Both the position numbers and the translations under genes were made by a program. From Homoserinimonas sp. (GTDB taxonomy: Bacteria > Actinomycetota > Actinomycetes > Actinomycetales > Microbacteriaceae): DNA of 64,000 nucleotides. Numbering within the stretch: position 1 is the stretch's first letter; each line of letters starts with the position of its first letter. The stretch lies in assembly GCA_023957835.1 (NCBI GenBank), contig JAMLGP010000001.1, positions 1,419,575 to 1,483,574 of the forward strand, given 5' to 3'. A model generated the notes under the pieces. It did not search any database. It worked only from the letters and a program-made list of their open reading frames with translations, and was not told where the DNA came from. Of this stretch, positions 37,258 to 45,367 are shown piece by piece.

Positions 37258-39258
37258 ATGAAGCTAGAAGCTGAACTCGACTCTTTATTGAACGATCTTT
37301 GGCAGAACGAGAGTAACCGGAGAGTTTTCTCTCGCGCACTCAAAGTTAGGGCCTTCGAACACCAGATGCTGGAAGAGTTCGCCAAGGGTTCGGTTCGTGG
37401 GACCGTTCACACGTGTTTGGGTCAAGAACTGGTGCCATCGTTGCTCGTTGACCTCTTGAAACCGTCTGACTACATATTCGGGACGCACCGAGCACATGGA
37501 TACTACCTTTCACGAACCGACGACTACCACGGTCTGGCTGCAGAGATCCTGGGTAGGGAGGGGGCAACTAGCTCCGGCGTCGGTGGAAGCCAACACATTT
37601 CTGCAGACCACCTATACACCAACGGCATTCAAGGCGGAATGGTGCCTATAGCCGTAGGTTCAGCTTTGGACTCAAAGAGTTCGATTTCGGTTGCCGTCAT
37701 TGGCGATGGGACTCTGTCTGAGGGAGTTCTGTACGAATCAATGAACATTGCGCGTCTACAGTTCGTGCCAACACTGATTTTGATCGAGAACAACGGGATC
37801 GCTCAGACCACACCTCAGAGACAATATCTAGCAGGCACTGTGAGTGGGAGGGCTGAAGCCTTCGGTTTTGGTTATCAAGAGGCAGACTCCAGGGACGTTG
37901 ATGGGCTGCGTAGCGCCATTTCCATGGCTATAAGCAAAGTACGTGAAGGCAGCCCACAAGTCCTGAATATAGCGAGTTATCGTCTTGGCCCCCATTCAAA
38001 GGGAGATGACAACAGGCCGGCCTCTGAGATTAAAGACCTTGAGGAACGCGACCTTCTCAATCGGCTCATCAAAGCGGTGCCTGAAGCAAGTGAGATCTGG
38101 CGAGAGTGCAAAAAACAACTGCTGGAAGTTGTTTCAGAGGTTTCCGAACGAAAGCCAGCAAGCACCACTATCGTCGACTACTCAAGTGTAGAACTGGAGA
38201 GACTCGGCTCATTCTCAGCATCGAGATTTGCTGTTACCGAACCACCTTATGGTCGTGAAGTTGTGAAGAGACGCTTACAGGCTGTATTGGGAGCACTCCC
38301 TGACTCAATCCTCATCGGTGAAGACGTAGAAACTCTCGCACCGGGCATGGAAAAACGCTACGGAGGTGCATTCGGAGTCACTCTAGGACTCTCGGAAGAT
38401 TTTCCTGGTCGAGTCAGGAACTTCCCGATTTCTGAAGCTGGCTTGGCTGGAGTCGGCATTGGCAGGGCGCTCAGCGGCCGCCCGACGATAGTGGAAATTA
38501 TGTTCGGCGATTTCTCTACCCTAATCGTCGATCAACTACGCCAGCAGGCGTCGAAGCTGGTGTCCATGTACGGGCGAAGGCTAAATGTCCCTGTGCTCTT
38601 CAGATTACCAATGGGGGGTCGAAGAGGCTATGGACCGACTCACTCCCAGAATCTAGATTCGATGTTTGTCGGAATACCAAACGTGCTGGTGTATTCGATG
38701 AACGAGTGGAACCTCAATTCAGACGTATACGAGACTCTATTGCGGTCGGGGCTACCGGTGGTCGCATTGGAGCCAAAGGATCTCTACTCAAAGCGCCTAA
38801 CGTCATCGATTCCAGTCGGCTACGCCATCAACACGATTGATGACACTGACAATTTCGATGCAATCCATATACAGTCCAAAGCCGCCGCGCCCCAGGTTAC
38901 GCTGGTTTCGTACGGCAATGCGGCGAGCATCGCAGTATCTGCGCTCGAGATCGCCGCACGAAAGCACGAGATTTTTGCTGATTTATTTGCATATCAGGTG
39001 ATCTCACCTTTCGATCCATCCAAGATCGTCAAGAGTGTCACGACGACAAGACGAGTGCTGATTGCGGAGGAAGCGGTAGCACCTCAAGGATGGTCGTCCA
39101 CCGTGTTGAGTAGTCTCAGCGACTTGGGGGTCATGCCTCTAACAGTGAGAGTTGTTGGGGGCAAGGGAGATATAGGTGCAAGCTCCACGGGAGAAAACGC
39201 TGCCCTTCTTTCCACGAGAGACATTGTTAATGCATTGGTAAAATTTGTTGGAGAGTGA
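37258..39258 (+). CDS. Fused 2-oxoacid dehydrogenase E1 alpha/beta subunit (TPP-dependent)
   Basis: A 666-residue protein joining both E1 halves. Residues 1-320 are E1-alpha, with THRAHGYYL at residue 76 onward, the thiamine-diphosphate motif from GDG (149-151) to NN (178-179), and YRLGPHSKGDD (241-251). Residues 330-666 are E1-beta, with IGEDVE (353-358), FPISEAG (389-395), which holds the cofactor-activating glutamate, and GPTHSQ (459-464). All key residues appear intact. The E1 decarboxylates a 2-oxoacid (pyruvate or branched-chain types) and acylates a lipoyl arm. Only 1 bp separates its stop from the proposed start of the lipoyl-acyltransferase fusion gene, so both surely act together. 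Substrate is unknown. Confidence 0.92.
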   Translation: MKLEAELDSLLNDLWQNESNRRVFSRALKVRAFEHQMLEEFAKGSVRGTVHTCLGQELVPSLLVDLLKPSDYIFGTHRAHGYYLSRTDDYHGLAAEILGREGATSSGVGGSQHISADHLYTNGIQGGMVPIAVGSALDSKSSISVAVIGDGTLSEGVLYESMNIARLQFVPTLILIENNGIAQTTPQRQYLAGTVSGRAEAFGFGYQEADSRDVDGLRSAISMAISKVREGSPQVLNIASYRLGPHSKGDDNRPASEIKDLEERDLLNRLIKAVPEASEIWRECKKQLLEVVSEVSERKPASTTIVDYSSVELERLGSFSASRFAVTEPPYGREVVKRRLQAVLGALPDSILIGEDVETLAPGMEKRYGGAFGVTLGLSEDFPGRVRNFPISEAGLAGVGIGRALSGRPTIVEIMFGDFSTLIVDQLRQQASKLVSMYGRRLNVPVLFRLPMGGRRGYGPTHSQNLDSMFVGIPNVLVYSMNEWNLNSDVYETLLRSGLPVVALEPKDLYSKRLTSSIPVGYAINTIDDTDNFDAIHIQSKAAAPQVTLVSYGNAASIAVSALEIAARKHEIFADLFAYQVISPFDPSKIVKSVTTTRRVLIAEEAVAPQGWSSTVLSSLSDLGVMPLTVRVVGGKGDIGASSTGENAALLSTRDIVNALVKFVGE

Positions 39259-39259
39259 G

Positions 39260-40384
39260 TTGACTCAAATCTGGATTACCGCCGAGCGAAACTCCGCGAG
39301 CGATGAAGAGTTGGTTGTTGTTGCACTTGTGACCTCGTCCGGCCAGCAAGTCAAGGCCGGGAGCGTATTGTTCGAACTCGAAGGTGCAAAGTCCGTCTTT
39401 GATGTTGAATCCCCTGATGAAGGGTATTTTTATCCGTACGCAGAAGAAGGAGACCGCGTCGACATTGGGAGTGCGATTGGCTTAATCTCCTCTGAACCCC
39501 TATCGAAGATTCCTGCGGCACCTGATCATTCTGTTCGCCAAGGTGACGGAGAGTTGAAACAACCCGTCCCAGGAGTTCTGGCAGCTAGTGATGCAGCACG
39601 CGAACTCGCGGCCGAATTAGGGGTAGATCTGACGGAAATCAAAGGTTACGACTTCATAACTGCAAATGCAGTTCGCGAATTCGCGGGGAGCAAGAGCAGC
39701 CCAGCGGTGAGCCAAGCCGGAAGCCATTCAAGGTCAGTTCGAAGAGTCGTCGTCCTCGGAGGTGGTAACGGCGCGATTCAGCTTCGAGAGGCCGCACTCA
39801 CTGACTCAAGTCTTGCTTTAGTAGGAGTACTCGACGACCGACAGAACACTCTTGCCGACTTTGGTGTACCGAGCTTGGGAAAACTCGAGGAGGAAGTACT
39901 GATAGAAATCTTCCGGGCCGGCAAAACTGACGGAGTAGCGATTGCAATTTCGTCTCGAATGGAGATTAGATCCCGCTGGCGAATGTTTTGCCAACAACAA
40001 GGCTTCCCGATGATCTCAATTATCCACAAGCGTGCCTTCATCGCAGCCTCAGCGACAATTGAACCAGGAGCGTTAATCATGGACTCAGCACGAGTTGGGG
40101 CTATGGCAAAGGTTGATTCGAACGTTTTTATAAGCGCCGGAGTCGACATCGAGCACCACTGCATCGTTGGATCTGACACGACTTTTGGGCCAGGAGTGTT
40201 TTTGTCTGGTGGTGTGAAAGTGGGAGACCGTTGCCAATTCGGCTCTTTGATTGCAGTCGAACCTGGGCTTCAAATCGGATCGGACACAATAATCTCCAGC
40301 GGTGCAGTGTTAACCACAAACATTGAGGCGAATTCGATAGTAAAAGTTGCCTCAGATCTCAAGATCCGCTCCAGAGTTAAGTAA
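39260..40384 (+). CDS. Lipoyl domain - subunit-binding-like segment - NeuD/PglD-type acyltransferase fusion
   Basis: A 374-residue fusion. Residues 1-80 resemble a lipoyl domain with the candidate lipoyl lysine K44 (ELEGAKSVFDVESP). Residues 103-142 resemble the peripheral-subunit-binding domain of E2 (GVLAASDAARELAAELGVDL) but lack the usual GxGGRI-type loop. Residues 161-250 are a PglD/NeuD N-terminal Rossmann part (RRVVVLGGGNGAIQL), and 265-374 a left-handed beta-helix with DIEHHCIVG, holding the probable catalytic His (299/300). The classical E2 catalytic domain is absent. The TTG at 39260 sits after GGAG (39250-39253); TTG at 39245 is an alternative. Likely role: receive an acyl group from the E1 partner and pass it to a sugar; this is inference. 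Confidence 0.85.
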   Translation: MTQIWITAERNSASDEELVVVALVTSSGQQVKAGSVLFELEGAKSVFDVESPDEGYFYPYAEEGDRVDIGSAIGLISSEPLSKIPAAPDHSVRQGDGELKQPVPGVLAASDAARELAAELGVDLTEIKGYDFITANAVREFAGSKSSPAVSQAGSHSRSVRRVVVLGGGNGAIQLREAALTDSSLALVGVLDDRQNTLADFGVPSLGKLEEEVLIEIFRAGKTDGVAIAISSRMEIRSRWRMFCQQQGFPMISIIHKRAFIAASATIEPGALIMDSARVGAMAKVDSNVFISAGVDIEHHCIVGSDTTFGPGVFLSGGVKVGDRCQFGSLIAVEPGLQIGSDTIISSGAVLTTNIEANSIVKVASDLKIRSRVK

Positions 40385-40743
40385 GCAAACTTAGCTTCTT
40401 GACTGATCCTTCTCTGAGAGGCAACCACATGACGCGAAGTATGCGCAGGAGACTGTTTGGGCGACCATGTAAACCAAGCGAGACCAAATTAGGACTACTC
40501 AGCATCAATAGATATAGGGGACTAGAGTTAATTCCAGTTGATTCATGCACATGATGTGGTACCGGACACTTGTCTGCGTCGAGATGTCAAGCAGCGGCCG
40601 ATCCCTAATCTTACTGACGAAAGTGCGATAGCGAGGTGACTTGCTCTCGCAATCTAACTCCACTCCGAATGGAGTGAGCAACTCCAATCTCATACGCTAG
40701 TTCGTCCTATGGCCGTACGTAACCGTTGGAAAGATTCTCAAAT
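40385..40743. other. 359-bp intergenic region, no recognised gene
   Basis: Lies between convergent genes (the acyltransferase fusion and a DUF2142 gene). It is A/T richer than the flanks. A 62-residue minus frame at 40505-40693 matches nothing I know. CACTCCGAATGGAGTG at 40661-40676 is a perfect 6-bp stem with a 4-nt loop, without a T-run; it could act in termination or be chance. Confidence 0.5.
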
Positions 40744-42282
40744 TTATCGCTTTCTTTGACACACGAGCCAAGAACCCCCGAGAATTGCAATCGCTGCGGC
40801 AAAGAGAATTGCCCCGGAGATCCACACGAATGTTGGGCCAACAGGAAGACCAGGCCACCACCACTCAGAACCTGCTTCCAGGTTGAGCTGCTCGACATCC
40901 AGGCCGGTTATATAACGTCGCAAGTTCGAATACATCGCGATGGCGTTAGCCGCAGACAACAGCACAATTGCCGGAACGACATGCCAGACTCCGGCCCTGA
41001 ACTGCCCAGACTTCCTCAGCAACAAGAGCCCTCCAAGCACAATCACGAGTGGCAGTATGTATCTGGGTTGCACGTTTTCGCTGACGACGCTAGAGCCAAC
41101 CGTGAGCACATAAAGTGGCAAGACGAAGAGTGTAAGCACAAGGGAGATCGACATCGCAGACTTCTTGAAAAACATCTCCCGAACACCCAGCGAGCAAATC
41201 CCAATGAAGACCGCAAGACAAGCGAATTCGACCGTCCAATAACCGGGCCATGTTTCCATGCGCCAGCCAAGCCCCCAGGATCCAAATACACCGGTCCACA
41301 AACCAGGAATAGAAATCAGATTGAAGGCGAATACCGACATTCGATCTCTGCCCTCTGGAACGCCGGAAGCAAGACCGTTGGCCGCGATATTCGCATAGCC
41401 AGACCCGAAGTAGAAGAGAAGAGCCACCCCGGCCAGGGTGATAGGGAGCAATAGCTTAAGTGCATATTCGCGCTCGCGCTCGAACGCTAGGAAGGACGCT
41501 ATTCCGAGTCCCAAAATCGCGTAAATCGCGGAATCCGTCCTTGCCCCCGCCGCCATGAGCACGCCGAAGCTCGTCAATCCGGCAAGAACCCAGGATCTGG
41601 CGCCGTTGGTCCGAAACCAACCGAGGGCGGCAATCCAAGCGACCCCGACCCCGGTAACCGCCCAGGAGCCTGGATTGATCGAAGAAACTAGATTCACTCC
41701 GAGAGGAACGACGGTGATGGCCCAACCAACCATGGACGGGGTCTTAAGTTCAATCGGCAGAAACCAGGCGAGTGCGGTCACCATCACCACGAAGATTGCG
41801 ATATTGACCAGTCGGATGACAATCACTGCGGACTGGATGTCTGTTGAGGCGAACATGCTCATGAACGCGTAGTAGACCGGCGGGTACGCGCCATTCCAAT
41901 TGCCGTGGCTGGATTCGACCGACGGGGTCGGGTCATCCGTCCATCGCTGGCAACCGGCGCTCTTATTTTCATCGGAGACAAAACAGGATGCGCCGACAAT
42001 TCCGGGGATGAGGATCCGACTTCGATCATCCGCCGGGTCCTTGACACACAAATCGGTCCTCGCGGAATTCGCGCACCAAATACTGGCCAAGTGATAATCG
42101 TCGTCAGGCGAAGCTCCGACCGGGGAAGCAAATGCCCATGACGTGAGCGCGAGGAGTACGAATACCGGTGCGAGGTAAATCCATTTGAATCGGCGGGGTG
42201 ATCTTCCTCTTGATCGGATCGTGAATAATCTGTCGCTACCAGTACTCTCGGTAGCGGAGTTGCCGAAGGTGGACTCTTTCAC
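40744..42282 (-). CDS. DUF2142 multi-pass membrane protein (copy 1)
   Basis: A 512-residue protein with about 12 membrane segments. After the first helix comes the DUF2142 signature (SPVGASPDDDYHLASIWCAN), whose acidic loop recalls the first extracytoplasmic loop of GT-C glycosyltransferases. HGNWNGAYPPVYYAFMS follows. A transferase that uses polyprenyl-phosphate sugars is plausible but not shown. It is the last gene of the rfbC operon (13-bp gap), and shares its pattern with the protein at 45364-46926. Confidence 0.85.
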   Translation of the reverse strand: MKESTFGNSATESTGSDRLFTIRSRGRSPRRFKWIYLAPVFVLLALTSWAFASPVGASPDDDYHLASIWCANSARTDLCVKDPADDRSRILIPGIVGASCFVSDENKSAGCQRWTDDPTPSVESSHGNWNGAYPPVYYAFMSMFASTDIQSAVIVIRLVNIAIFVVMVTALAWFLPIELKTPSMVGWAITVVPLGVNLVSSINPGSWAVTGVGVAWIAALGWFRTNGARSWVLAGLTSFGVLMAAGARTDSAIYAILGLGIASFLAFEREREYALKLLLPITLAGVALLFYFGSGYANIAANGLASGVPEGRDRMSVFAFNLISIPGLWTGVFGSWGLGWRMETWPGYWTVEFACLAVFIGICSLGVREMFFKKSAMSISLVLTLFVLPLYVLTVGSSVVSENVQPRYILPLVIVLGGLLLLRKSGQFRAGVWHVVPAIVLLSAANAIAMYSNLRRYITGLDVEQLNLEAGSEWWWPGLPVGPTFVWISGAILFAAAIAILGGSWLVCQRKR

Positions 42283-42295
42283 CTATTCGCCTCTC

Positions 42296-43246
42296 TCAAT
42301 CTTCTGACCCAGATTTCTCGACGAGCACCAGTTCTGCGATCGTAGCTCGCCGGTAGTTTGACCATTTGACCACGTGGTAAATGGGATTCAGTACAGCCCA
42401 CTTCAGTTTCGACGGAATCGACAAATCGGGGTCGGTCAGAATTCTGCCGAAGTCGACGCTTGCCCATTTGACCCACTTTAGAGTCGCGTTCAAGACCGAT
42501 GTCCTGGCGACCTCGGTGCCAGAGGTTCTTAGGCCAAGAACGTCAGCCTGCACTCGCGCCCCCAACTCACGAAGACCCAGATCGTTGGAATGCTCGACGA
42601 CTGCACCCCCTGCGTAAGCTTTTGCCCGGCCGGAAGCAATGACCGCGCGACAAAATAACTGATCTTCGGCGTAATCAACCTCCGGGTAGGGGATCTCACC
42701 CAGCAAAGTCTCCCTGCGCGCGGCCGAAGCAGAATCAGAGTAGAAAGTTGCGATCGCCTCATCGCGAGACCCAGGAGCGAAGTCGCCTCTGTACTTTGTC
42801 ACCTGACCAGGCTCGCCTTGCCTGAGGAAGGTTCTCTCGATCTCGTACTTGATAATCGGCGGGGCGTCGGGCCTTGCAACCTGACGACCGAGAACCGCAA
42901 CCACTTCCGGGTCGTCGAAGGGTTCAACCATGGCCTCGAGCCAGCCTCGGCCGATTGGAATAGCATCATGAGTCAGGTAAACGACGATCGACCCCTTCGC
43001 GAGCCTAGCCCCAAGGTTTCGCGTGCGGCCGTGACCGAACTCCGAATTAGGGATCTCGTGAAGTCTGACACCGGGATGCTGGGAGACAATCTCTAGAGTT
43101 GTGTCGGTCGAACCCGAATCGATCACGAGAATCTCGAAAGCCTTCGAGAATTTCTGACCTGCCAGAGCATCCAGAATTCTGCCTAGATACTTCTCGCCGT
43201 TGTAGGTAAGGACTACGACAGTGGCGCGGGCTATGAGATCGGTCAT
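42296..43246 (-). CDS. GT2 glycosyltransferase, rhamnosyltransferase-like
   Basis: A 316-residue GT-A enzyme. VVLTYNGEKYLGRILDAL, EILVIDSGSTDTTLEI, GHGRTRNLGARLAKGSIVVYLTHDA (with the THDA in place of DxD) are typical of family 2 rhamnosyltransferases such as WbbL-like proteins. IPYPEVDYAEDQLF holds the catalytic ED. In an operon with rfbA/rfbC, rhamnose transfer is likely. The ATG overlaps the stop of the upstream epimerase gene. Confidence 0.88.
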   Translation of the reverse strand: MTDLIARATVVVLTYNGEKYLGRILDALAGQKFSKAFEILVIDSGSTDTTLEIVSQHPGVRLHEIPNSEFGHGRTRNLGARLAKGSIVVYLTHDAIPIGRGWLEAMVEPFDDPEVVAVLGRQVARPDAPPIIKYEIERTFLRQGEPGQVTKYRGDFAPGSRDEAIATFYSDSASAARRETLLGEIPYPEVDYAEDQLFCRAVIASGRAKAYAGGAVVEHSNDLGLRELGARVQADVLGLRTSGTEVARTSVLNATLKWVKWASVDFGRILTDPDLSIPSKLKWAVLNPIYHVVKWSNYRRATIAELVLVEKSGSED

Positions 43247-44160
43247 ACTTCTTCCGATAATTTTGCCCAGGTCTGCGAAATGCCCTCTCGAAGTGGCATA
43301 GTTGCTACAGCCTTAAACTCGTCACGGAATCTGGAGACATCCAGAACACAACTGTCAACGAAAGACCTCGGTTTCGGCGCGACTTCAACTTCCGGCTCGC
43401 GTCCGGTCACTTTAGACATAAGCTCTATTAGTTCACTCACCGATGTGCCCGTGCCGCTACCCAAGTTGTACACGTCGTGCTCGGGTTCGAAATCGATCAT
43501 GGTTGTGATCATTCGCGAGAGATCGTCTATGTAAAGGTAATCTCGGACCATTGATCCATCCCCCAGGACCTTTACCGGCGAACCCTCTTTTAGATGGCCA
43601 AGAACAATCGGGATGATTCCTTGGCTCTGGCTGTGTTGCCCAGGGCCATAAGGGTTCGAAATTCTAAGAGCGACTGTGTGGAGTCCGAATTCGGACTTGA
43701 AGTATCCCAAATAGCCCTCTGCCGCGAGCTTTGCGATTGAATATGGGTTTAGCGGGTTTGGTTTCGCCGATTCCGGAATCGGTTGTACTTCTTGGTTGCC
43801 ATAGATAGCCCCGCCGGTCGAGGCGAAATAGAACCTGCCGCAACCGGCATTGACAGATGCTTCAAGTACTCGAATCAGCGGAATGACATTCCCTGCGATC
43901 TCGGCGGTTGGGTCGTGAACCGCACTTGAGGGAGTCGTTGTTGAGACGAAATAGAAAACATGCTGTCCAGGGGCCAAGAGACTCCGAACGAGATCCAAGT
44001 CTCCCAAATCCCCCTTGACGACCTGGATATTTTCGGTGCCGAATCTACGGGGTTTAGAGAACCTGTCGAACGCAATTACCCTGTTTCCTTTAGCGGCAAG
44101 AGTCTCTGCGAGACTCGAGCCGAGAAATCCGTTCGCCCCAAGAACCAGACAGTCAGCCAT
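43243..44160 (-). CDS. NAD-dependent epimerase/dehydratase (extended SDR)
   Basis: A 305-residue SDR. VLGANGFLGSSLAETLAAKG is the NAD motif, FASTGGAIYGNQE and NPYSIAKLAAEGYL contain the S and YxxxK of the catalytic site, and VKVLGDGSMVRDYLYIDDLS is the substrate loop. It fits UDP-glucose/GlcNAc 4-epimerase-like enzymes, yet the exact substrate is unclear. The ATG at 44160 overlaps the end of the glycosyltransferase gene by 8 bp; a longer frame to 44205 is less likely. Confidence 0.83.
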   Translation of the reverse strand: MADCLVLGANGFLGSSLAETLAAKGNRVIAFDRFSKPRRFGTENIQVVKGDLGDLDLVRSLLAPGQHVFYFVSTTTPSSAVHDPTAEIAGNVIPLIRVLEASVNAGCGRFYFASTGGAIYGNQEVQPIPESAKPNPLNPYSIAKLAAEGYLGYFKSEFGLHTVALRISNPYGPGQHSQSQGIIPIVLGHLKEGSPVKVLGDGSMVRDYLYIDDLSRMITTMIDFEPEHDVYNLGSGTGTSVSELIELMSKVTGREPEVEVAPKPRSFVDSCVLDVSRFRDEFKAVATMPLREGISQTWAKLSEEV

Positions 44161-45367
44161 GAATTCCCCGATCGAATGCCGCAAGGAATTGTCTGCCAGA
44201 GGCATCCCATGTCAATTCTGCGACGCTCTCGGACGCAGCCCTCGAGCGAGCATGCCCGTTCGGATCATCCACGATCTCGACTAATCGGGAAGCGAGGGAT
44301 GCCGGGTCGGCAGGCGCAAAAGAGATATTCGGGTTGTTGGAAACCATTCGGTTGTTCGGAGCGTCGTTGACGACCGGAATGACACCGGCACCAAGCAGTT
44401 CTAGCGGCAGCAGCGACATGTTGCTCAACGAGAGGACGAGTCCGGCGTTCATCTTGTTATAAAGCTCGTTCAACTTATCGATCTCGAGATGGCCAGCGAC
44501 TGAGTGCTTGAAAGGAAGCCGCATTCGCCCGAGATCTTGACCCGCGAGGACGATTGGTACGCCCGGACGCAGTTTGGCAAATTGCTCTAGAGCCATAACT
44601 CCGAGCTCGAATCCCCTCCTTGGCGTAGAGGGTCGAGCATAGAAAAACACACCGTTGCGGTCGGTGCGATTCAAATTACAGTAGACCCCCGGGTCGCTAC
44701 CGAAATCGTAACTGGCTGTGGGCATTCCGAATTCACTGGATAGCTTAGATGCGAGCCAGGCCCCTGCCGTGATTCCAAAAAAACCCATTCGATATGTGTT
44801 CTCGGCCAGTTGAGAATGGCTGCTTGCCGCGTAAAACCAGGGTTCGAAATCCTGCACGAAATAAAAGCGACGAGCCCGCGACGAATCAAGGAAAGATCGG
44901 TAGGCGGTCGGCCAATCGGAAGCGAAGATAACGTCAAAGCTTTCACCAACACCCCTATCACCAAGCTGCACAACTTCTGCTGCAGTTCTTGTGAAACTTC
45001 CGGATGTCTCTACAAGAAGTTCCGCGTCCCGCTTCGGAACCTGGGACATCGAGGTATCCAGAAAGACCGTAACCTTATGCCCGGCATTTTCGAGGATTCT
45101 GATAAAACGGAAAATATTCTGATGGCCTCCGCTATTCGTTGCCGGAGGGGACATTATCCAGGCGACGTTGACTGGCCCTGCAGGGATTACGAGCGGAGTT
45201 GCTACTGCAGGGTGAACAACACCCGGTTTGATTTTCGACGCGGCCGCGAATCCTATTGGGAGCATTCGATCAACGCTTCTGGGGAGAGAGCGACCGGCGG
45301 CAGCCTTCAATACTCCGTGAAGCCCGCCCCTTCGAAAGGTTCGCCAAACTTTGCCAACAGTATTCAC
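44153..45367 (-). CDS. WsaF-like GT4 glycosyltransferase
   Basis: A 404-residue GT-B protein. I chose the GTG at 45367, which overlaps the DUF2142 stop (GTGA), instead of a far upstream start. VNVAWIMSPPATNSGGHQNIF opens the N-terminal fold; RRFYFVQDFEPWFYAA, GVFFYARPSTPRRGFELGVMAL and LSLSNMSLLPLELLGAGVIPVV are the landmarks of WsaF rhamnosyltransferases. This makes a role in adding dTDP-rhamnose to a surface glycan likely. Confidence 0.85.
   Translation of the reverse strand: MNTVGKVWRTFRRGGLHGVLKAAAGRSLPRSVDRMLPIGFAAASKIKPGVVHPAVATPLVIPAGPVNVAWIMSPPATNSGGHQNIFRFIRILENAGHKVTVFLDTSMSQVPKRDAELLVETSGSFTRTAAEVVQLGDRGVGESFDVIFASDWPTAYRSFLDSSRARRFYFVQDFEPWFYAASSHSQLAENTYRMGFFGITAGAWLASKLSSEFGMPTASYDFGSDPGVYCNLNRTDRNGVFFYARPSTPRRGFELGVMALEQFAKLRPGVPIVLAGQDLGRMRLPFKHSVAGHLEIDKLNELYNKMNAGLVLSLSNMSLLPLELLGAGVIPVVNDAPNNRMVSNNPNISFAPADPASLASRLVEIVDDPNGHARSRAASESVAELTWDASGRQFLAAFDRGIHG

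Noticed and set aside
37017..37385. 122-residue minus-strand frame in the 540-bp gap, with DLSRLGWPPK and ITHGRGSDDW
   Set aside because: Its N-terminal third is antisense to the E1 gene and it has no start signal. A decayed gene fragment is possible, but I could not support a function.
40661..40676. CACTCCGAATGGAGTG hairpin as rho-independent terminator
   Set aside because: Short stem and no T-run on either strand; noted only as part of the gap.
40505..40693. 62-residue minus-strand frame in the 359-bp gap
   Set aside because: No recognisable domain, no ribosome binding site and no leaderless motif. Chance frame more likely.
36718..40743. Insertion sequence or prophage borders around the E1 island
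   Set aside because: No transposase, integrase, terminal inverted repeats or tRNA gene was found next to the island.
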